Source of the DNA: Paraburkholderia sp. BL25I1N1
Lineage (GTDB): Bacteria > Pseudomonadota > Gammaproteobacteria > Burkholderiales > Burkholderiaceae
Direction of reading: 5' to 3'
Assembly (NCBI RefSeq): GCF_003002025.1
Contig: NZ_PVZB01000040.1
Location: 1 to 58,441 of the forward strand
DNA length: 58,441 bases
The translations under genes were made by a program, and so were the position numbers. The notes under the pieces were generated by a model. That model searched no databases and was not told the DNA's origin. It saw only the letters and a list, made by a program, of their open reading frames with translations. Below are positions 53,554 to 58,441 of the stretch, one piece after another. The first letter of the stretch is position 1. Every line of letters begins with the position of its first letter.

Positions 53554-55332
53554 GTGACGGCAGCTCAGACATTGGAGAAACTTGGCTTTGGCGTCGACTA
53601 CGCGCAAGCCGACGTAGTAGTGGTTGGCGGTGGTGGCGCGGCTTCGCGTGCAGCGGTGTCGGCGGCACAGGCCGGTGCGAAGGTCCTCGTGCTGGCAAAG
53701 GCGCCGGTCGGGCAGGGCGGCAGCACGGTGCACGGCGCGAGCGAAATCATGAGCATGGGCGCGGCCGGCTATGGCAGCGCCGACGACAGCGCCACGGTGC
53801 ATTACGAAGACACGATGCGTCCGGCGGGCGGCTTCATCGACCGCGAGCTGGTGCGCGTGCTGGCGGAGGACGCACCGAAGCGCATCGCTGACCTGATCAA
53901 ACTCGGCGTGCCGTTCGACCGCGTCAACGATGGCTATAAACTCATCCGCAGCGACTTCGGCACGTATGCGCGCGCGCTCGGCGTGAAGGGAAAAACTGGC
54001 AAAGCCTTCGTGAGCGCGCTCGCGGACGAAGCGAGGAAGCTCGGCGTCGAGACGCGTCAGCCAGCGGCGCTCATCGACCTGTTGCGTGATTCAATTGGGC
54101 GCGTAAGCGGCGTGGTCGCGATGGATCTGGCATCGCGGCGGCTGCTGGTGGTTTCCGCGAGCGCCGTTGTGCTTGGCACCGGCGGTGCGCACGGTCTGTT
54201 CTCGCAGCAAGTCTCGACAGCAGAAATGACCGGCGACGGCCAGGCCATCTGCTTCCGCCATGGCGCCGAACTTGTGAACATGGAGTTCCACCAGTTCGGA
54301 CCGGCGATGGTGCACCCTTACGTGCAACTCTTCAGCAAGTCCTGCTTCATTCTGCATCCGAAAATGCTCAATCGCGACGGACATGAATTCCTCGCGGATT
54401 ACCTGCCGGCAGGCGTGACGCCCGAAGCCGCGATGGACGAGAAGGTGTTCCCCTTCACGATCTCGAACGAATCGCGCTACATCGATATCGCGATTGCAAC
54501 GGAAATCGCTCAGGGCAGAGGCACGGAGCGCGGTGCGGTGCACTTCTCGTTCGCCGACATTCCGGACGAGCGGTTGGCGGCCACTATTCCGAACACCTTG
54601 CGCTGGATGCGCGCGAAGGGACTCGACCCGAAGCGCGATCTGCTCGACGTCGGGATTGCGTTCCAATGCCTGAACGGTGGCGTGCGAATGACGAACACCG
54701 ACGCGATGTCGACCATCGAGGGGTTGTTCGTAGTGGGGGAACTCGCGGGCGGCGTGCGCGGCCCGGATCGTCCGGGCGGCAACTCGCTTGCCGAAGGTCA
54801 GGTTTTCGGTCATCGCGCAGGCGCCGGCGCGGCCGCGTTTGCGCGCGGCAGTGACGCGCCGGGGAAGCACGACGTAGCGCCGCTCGCAACGCGCCTCGGA
54901 ACAGCGCTAAAACCGAATGCCTCGTTCGACGCTCAACGTATCGCCGCCGATCTGCGCGCCGCGATGCAAGCGCATTGCCTCGTCGAGAAGACGCAGAGCG
55001 GTTTGAACATCGCGTTAGCCGCCGTTCGCGAGGCGCGCGCGCAGTTCACCGCGGGTGGCGCTGCCACGCCGGCGCAAGCGATCGACGCGCTGACGATCGA
55101 CAACATGGCGACCACTGCCGAAGTTATCTTGCAGGCGTGTATCGAGCGGCGCGAGTCGCGCAGCAGCCACTACCGCACCGACTTTCCCCAGCGCGACGAT
55201 GCCCGTTTCGGCCACGCGTTGACCATCACGCGTGGTGAGGCCGACCCGTTCCGTCTCGCCTTCGACGTGCTCGATTACCCGCGGGCGGAATTTACCAACG
55301 CATCGCATTTGCAGGCGACACATCATGGATAA
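53554..55332 (+). CDS. FAD-dependent dehydrogenase, fumarate-reductase flavoprotein family
   Basis: A 592-residue flavoprotein of the SdhA/FrdA/aspartate oxidase superfamily. ADVVVVGGGGAASRAAVSAAQAGAKVL is the FAD fold, followed by GQGGSTVHGASEI. VVLGTGGAHGLFSQQVSTAEMTGDGQAI and EFHQFGPAMVHP are the capping and active-site segments, and GLFVVGELAGGVRGPDRPGGNSLAE the second FAD motif. No covalent-flavin His is obvious. It probably oxidises or reduces a C-C bond in a dicarboxylate-like intermediate. The start is GTG at 53554. It overlaps the CoA-transferase gene by 8 bp. Confidence 0.85.
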   Translation: MTAAQTLEKLGFGVDYAQADVVVVGGGGAASRAAVSAAQAGAKVLVLAKAPVGQGGSTVHGASEIMSMGAAGYGSADDSATVHYEDTMRPAGGFIDRELVRVLAEDAPKRIADLIKLGVPFDRVNDGYKLIRSDFGTYARALGVKGKTGKAFVSALADEARKLGVETRQPAALIDLLRDSIGRVSGVVAMDLASRRLLVVSASAVVLGTGGAHGLFSQQVSTAEMTGDGQAICFRHGAELVNMEFHQFGPAMVHPYVQLFSKSCFILHPKMLNRDGHEFLADYLPAGVTPEAAMDEKVFPFTISNESRYIDIAIATEIAQGRGTERGAVHFSFADIPDERLAATIPNTLRWMRAKGLDPKRDLLDVGIAFQCLNGGVRMTNTDAMSTIEGLFVVGELAGGVRGPDRPGGNSLAEGQVFGHRAGAGAAAFARGSDAPGKHDVAPLATRLGTALKPNASFDAQRIAADLRAAMQAHCLVEKTQSGLNIALAAVREARAQFTAGGAATPAQAIDALTIDNMATTAEVILQACIERRESRSSHYRTDFPQRDDARFGHALTITRGEADPFRLAFDVLDYPRAEFTNASHLQATHHG

Positions 55333-56548
55333 GAAGCAAGTCGGCCCGTTGTCGGGCTACCGCATTCTCGATCTCACCGTCATGACCGCTGGTCCGGTCG
55401 GTACCGTGCTGCTCGCCGACCTCGGCGCGGACGTGGTCAAAGTCGAGGAGCCCATGGCGGGTGACCTCTCGCGCAAACTGGGCAATCAATTCGTCCAGGG
55501 CGAAAGCGTGCAGTTCCTCTCGCAGAACCGCAACAAGCGCAGCATCCGCCTCGACCTGAAGTCGCCGAAAGGACGGGATGCGTTTTTGCGCATGGCGGAG
55601 CAGGCGGATGTTGTCGTCGAAAACTTCCGGCCGGGCACAGTGGATCGGCTGGGCATCGGCTATGCGGCCGTCAAGGCGCGCAATCCGAAGATCGTCTACG
55701 CCAGCGTGTCGGCGTTCGGACAAAGCGGTCCCTACGCCGCGTGGCCCGCGAACGATCCGATCGTGCAGGCCGTGGCCGGTCTCATGGACATGACGGGTGA
55801 AGCGGGCGGCAATCCAGTCCGGCTCGGTGCGCCGTTGCCGGACTTCGGCGCGGCGGCGCTGCTCGCGTTTGGAATTTCGGCCGCGTTGCTACACCGCGAA
55901 CGGCATGGCGAAGGCCAGCGAATTGATACGTCGCTTCTCTCGGCTGCGCTTTTCAGCACCATCCCGCGCGACGGCGAGACGCTGAGAAGCGGCAAAGCGC
56001 CGGAGCGTCTCGGCAGCGGGCATCCAACGATGGTGCCGTACCGCAACTATCAGGGCTCCGACGGCCGATATTTCTTTGCGGCCTGCTTCACGGAGAAATT
56101 CTGGCAGAACCTTTGCCGGGCGCTGGGCCGCGAAGAATTGCTGAGCGATGAACGGTTCATCGGCAACACCGCGCGAACTGCGAATCGGCATGCACTCGAC
56201 GTGATCCTCGAGCAGCACTTTCTGCTGCATACCGCGGAACATTGGGTAGCGCATCTGAGCGCCGCGGACGTGCCATGCGCGGTCGTGCAGGACTATCACA
56301 CCGCGCTGACGCAGGACCCGCAGATCGCGCATAACCATGCGGTTGTCGAGATCGAACATCCGGTCGCGGGGAGGGTAACGAACATCGCGAGTCCGGTGAA
56401 TTTTCACAGCAGCCCCGTCGCCTACCGCCGTCCGCCGCCTACGCTCGGACAACATACGGCCGAAGTACTTGCCGAGTACGGCTTCGGCGAGGAGGAGATC
56501 GCAGCACTGGAAGGCCGTGAACTGGCCGCTGCCGGAGCGAAGCCATGA
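55325..56548 (+). CDS. CaiB/BaiF family CoA-transferase
   Basis: A 407-residue family III CoA-transferase. GYRILDLTVMTAGPVGTVLLADLGADVVKVEEP, FLSQNRNKRSIRLDLKSPKG and ADVVVENFRPGTVDRLGIGY form the first fold, and the catalytic Asp lies in APLPDFGAAALLAFGISAAL. I start at 55325 (MDKKQVGPLSGYR) rather than upstream, where the frame overlaps the flavoprotein gene with no match. It activates a carboxylate to its CoA thioester for the acyl-CoA dehydrogenase in the same operon. It overlaps the next gene by 4 bp. Confidence 0.9.
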   Translation: MDKKQVGPLSGYRILDLTVMTAGPVGTVLLADLGADVVKVEEPMAGDLSRKLGNQFVQGESVQFLSQNRNKRSIRLDLKSPKGRDAFLRMAEQADVVVENFRPGTVDRLGIGYAAVKARNPKIVYASVSAFGQSGPYAAWPANDPIVQAVAGLMDMTGEAGGNPVRLGAPLPDFGAAALLAFGISAALLHRERHGEGQRIDTSLLSAALFSTIPRDGETLRSGKAPERLGSGHPTMVPYRNYQGSDGRYFFAACFTEKFWQNLCRALGREELLSDERFIGNTARTANRHALDVILEQHFLLHTAEHWVAHLSAADVPCAVVQDYHTALTQDPQIAHNHAVVEIEHPVAGRVTNIASPVNFHSSPVAYRRPPPTLGQHTAEVLAEYGFGEEEIAALEGRELAAAGAKP

Positions 56549-58185
56549 AATCGTACACAGCGGATTATGTGATCGTCGGCGCGGGGACGGCGGGCTGCGT
56601 GCTCGCAAACCGTCTGACCGAAGATCCCACCGTCAAAGTGATTCTGGTCGAGGCCGGCGAGCGCGATCGTCACCCGTTCATCCACGTGCCGGCAGGCTTC
56701 GTGCGATTGCTCGATCATCCCACTGTGACATGGCGCTATCGCACTGAGGCCGACGCCGGGACGAGTGGCCGTGCCATCCTGTTTCCCCGCGGACGCGGGC
56801 TTGGCGGCTCCAGTGCCATTAACGGCCTGCTGTATGTGCGCCCGTTTGCGGAAGATATCGATAGCTGGGAGCAGTCGGGTGCGAATGGCTGGAACTTCGA
56901 CAACTGTCTGCCGTTTTACAGCCGCTCGGAAACGTGGACCGAGGGCAGCAGCCCGCAACGAGGCACGCACGGTCCGATCCAGGTCAGCCGCGTGAAGAAC
57001 CCGCCGGAGATTTGCAGTGCGGTCGTCCAGGCCGCACAGAAGGCGGGTCTCGATTTCGTCGACGATCCGAACAGCGACACGCGCGGTCCGTCGATCTGGT
57101 TCTACCAGCAAACGCGCGACGGACGTCGCCGGTCGAGCGCAGCGCGCGGTTATCTACGGCCGGCAATGGCGCGGCCGAATCTGACGGTAGTAACCGGCCT
57201 TCAGGTATCCAGGCTCGAGATGAACGGCACGCATGTGAGCGGCATCAATGGGACGACGGGCGCGAACATTCCGGTGCAGATCCGTGCGACCCGCGAGGTG
57301 ATTCTGAGCGCGGGTGTGATCGGCACGCCGAGGCTGCTCGAAATGAGTGGCATCGGCGACAAGGCCGTGCTGGACAATGCAGGCGTTAAAACCCGGATCG
57401 CGTTGCCGGGCGTGGGCAACAATTTGCAGGACCACTATGTTGTTCGGCTCGGCTATAGGGTGCGCGGTGCCGGTACCGCGAACGAGCGCGCGCACGGACT
57501 TGCGCTCGCGCGCGAGATGATGCGCTACGTCGTGTCAGGGACCGGCGTATTGACCTATAGCGCGGCGCTCGTCGGCGGCTTTGGGCAGACGCGCCTCGCC
57601 ACCCGTCCGGACGTGCAGTTCGTGATCGCGCCCGGCAGCTTTGCCGAGGGGCGGATCGGCGTGCTGGAGTCGGAGCCCGGTGTCTCGTGCGGCGTCTGGC
57701 AGATGCGCCCGGAGAGCCGTGGGCATGTGCACATCACCAGCAGCGAGATCACGGCGGCGCCGACCATTGCACCGTCATACCTGAGCAGTGAACTCGACCG
57801 CAACACGATGGTGGAAGGACTCAAGATTGGCCGGCGGATCTTCGCGCAGCCCGAGGTCGCCCGTTATATTGTCGATGAAACCGTACCAGGCCGTCAGGCC
57901 GACACCGATGAAGCGCTGCTGCAATACGTGCGTGACAATGGCTCGACTGTGTACCACGCGGTTGGTACCTGTCGGATGGGCGAGGACGAAATGAGCGTTG
58001 TCGATTCTGAAATGCGGGTGCGCGGAACGACAGGCCTGCGCATCGTCGACGGCTCGGTGATGCCGTCGATAACCTCGACCAACACCAATGCGACGGTGCT
58101 AATGCTGGCTGAGCGCGCGGCGGACATGATCCGTTCGCCAATGACGGCGCACGCGTCGTCGACGTATTCGAAGGAGACGGTATGA
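56545..58185 (+). CDS. GMC-family oxidoreductase (choline-dehydrogenase-like)
   Basis: A 546-residue glucose-methanol-choline flavoprotein. DYVIVGAGTAGCVLANRLTE binds FAD. RGRGLGGSSAINGLLYVR is GMC signature 1 and ILSAGVIGTPRLLEMSGIG signature 2. The C-terminal active-site His is in YHAVGTCRMG, with the conserved SITSTNTNATVLMLAERAAD after it. It oxidises an alcohol to an aldehyde, giving electrons to quinone or oxygen. No export signal is seen. It overlaps its neighbours by ATGA at both ends, so it is firmly within the operon and may feed the aldehyde dehydrogenase. Confidence 0.9.
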   Translation: MKSYTADYVIVGAGTAGCVLANRLTEDPTVKVILVEAGERDRHPFIHVPAGFVRLLDHPTVTWRYRTEADAGTSGRAILFPRGRGLGGSSAINGLLYVRPFAEDIDSWEQSGANGWNFDNCLPFYSRSETWTEGSSPQRGTHGPIQVSRVKNPPEICSAVVQAAQKAGLDFVDDPNSDTRGPSIWFYQQTRDGRRRSSAARGYLRPAMARPNLTVVTGLQVSRLEMNGTHVSGINGTTGANIPVQIRATREVILSAGVIGTPRLLEMSGIGDKAVLDNAGVKTRIALPGVGNNLQDHYVVRLGYRVRGAGTANERAHGLALAREMMRYVVSGTGVLTYSAALVGGFGQTRLATRPDVQFVIAPGSFAEGRIGVLESEPGVSCGVWQMRPESRGHVHITSSEITAAPTIAPSYLSSELDRNTMVEGLKIGRRIFAQPEVARYIVDETVPGRQADTDEALLQYVRDNGSTVYHAVGTCRMGEDEMSVVDSEMRVRGTTGLRIVDGSVMPSITSTNTNATVLMLAERAADMIRSPMTAHASSTYSKETV

Positions 58186-58441
58186 AACTGCTGGTGAGTG
58201 TAAAGCGGGTGGTTGACTACAACGTGAAAGTCCGAGTCAAGTCGGACGGCACGGGCGTCGACATCGCGAACGTGAAGATGTCGATGAATCCGTTCGATGA
58301 AATCGCGGTTGAAGAAGCCGTGCGTCTGAAGGAAGCGGGCGTGGCAACGGAAGTGATCGCCGTGTCGGCGGGCGTGACGCAATCGCAGGAAACGCTGCGC
58401 ACGGCGCTGGCGATCGGAGCGGATCGCGCGATCCTGATCGA
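58182..58441 (+). CDS. etfB: electron transfer flavoprotein subunit beta (partial)
   Basis: The first 86 codons of EtfB, cut off by the window end. MKLLVSVKRVVDYNVKVRVK and ANVKMSMNPFDEIAVEEAVRL are the diagnostic ETF-beta start, with VIAVSAGVTQSQETLRTALA after it. ETF carries electrons from acyl-CoA dehydrogenase to ETF-quinone oxidoreductase. AAGGAGA precedes the ATG and it overlaps the GMC gene by 4 bp. etfA is expected just beyond the window. A dedicated ETF pair inside a catabolic operon supports the acyl-CoA dehydrogenase step. Confidence 0.9.
   Translation, partial: MKLLVSVKRVVDYNVKVRVKSDGTGVDIANVKMSMNPFDEIAVEEAVRLKEAGVATEVIAVSAGVTQSQETLRTALAIGADRAILI

Noticed and set aside
53554..55332. 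Calling the flavoprotein a succinate dehydrogenase or aspartate oxidase
   Set aside because: Only superfamily motifs are visible and no Fe-S or membrane subunits are nearby, so a specific name is not supported.
1..58441. CRISPR arrays, tRNA or rRNA genes, prophage modules
   Set aside because: No regularly spaced repeats, no cloverleaf-like or ribosomal sequence, and no phage structural genes were seen; the lone recombinase is not enough to call a prophage.

Overview
The window reads as a GC-rich betaproteobacterial replicon, most likely Paraburkholderia, Caballeronia or a close relative. The evidence is gene content: a tcuRABC tricarballylate locus, a chvE-gguA-gguB sugar ABC operon, a fused-type TRAP transporter, many LysR/IclR/GntR-controlled catabolic operons, and very short tyrosine recombinases and IS remnants typical of that family. 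The species cannot be fixed from sequence alone. No rRNA, tRNA or CRISPR array was seen.

Region 1 (about 0.25-10.6 kb, minus strand): a BON-domain lipoprotein, then an operon read right to left as tcuR-tcuA-tcuB-tcuC followed by two genes related to the two halves of ATP-citrate lyase. TcuA/TcuB should oxidise tricarballylate to cis-aconitate and TcuC should import it. The added CoA-ligase/citrate-synthase-like pair is the unusual part. Its citrate-binding motifs look kept, but its lyase active site looks altered. A perfect hairpin covers the tcuA ribosome binding site.

Region 2 (11.4-18.0 kb): a divergent IclR regulator and a plus-strand operon of HMG-CoA-lyase-like enzyme, CaiB/BaiF CoA-transferase, MFS carrier and Tat-exported amidohydrolase. 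Two near-identical 17-bp operator-like sites lie in the divergent promoter. A solitary short tyrosine recombinase follows.

Region 3 (18.7-22.6 kb): chvE-gguA-gguB, a multiple-sugar ABC transporter, with a hairpin between the first two genes.

Region 4 (23.5-45.1 kb): a decaying patchwork. A giant Ser/Thr kinase-AAA-sensor histidine kinase gene is cut in two: its 5' part lies at 23.57-25.4 kb and its 3' part at 41.1-44.9 kb. About 16 kb of unrelated genes and IS debris sits between them, and each half carries a frameshift. The inserted stretch holds a quinoprotein-like lipoprotein, a frameshifted SWIM zinc-finger gene, a single-domain response regulator, cupin, VOC, PRC-barrel and SDR proteins, an NMT1-like binding protein, and remnants of IS6, IS110, IS1182/IS5-like and IS701 elements. 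An IS630 scrap lies just after the 3' half. A perfect 31-bp palindrome lies immediately upstream of the split kinase.

Region 5 (45.1-58.4 kb): a catabolic supercluster. The minus-strand operon dctP-dctQM-GntR(FCD)-2-hydroxyacid dehydrogenase is divergent from a plus-strand operon of aldehyde dehydrogenase, HpcH/HpaI aldolase, acyl-CoA dehydrogenase, FAD-dependent dehydrogenase, CaiB CoA-transferase, GMC oxidoreductase and electron-transfer flavoprotein beta (cut by the window end). The shared promoter has a TTGACA-N6-TGTCAA palindrome that supplies -35 candidates in both directions. The set looks like a complete uptake-oxidise-activate-cleave pathway for an unidentified organic acid or alcohol.
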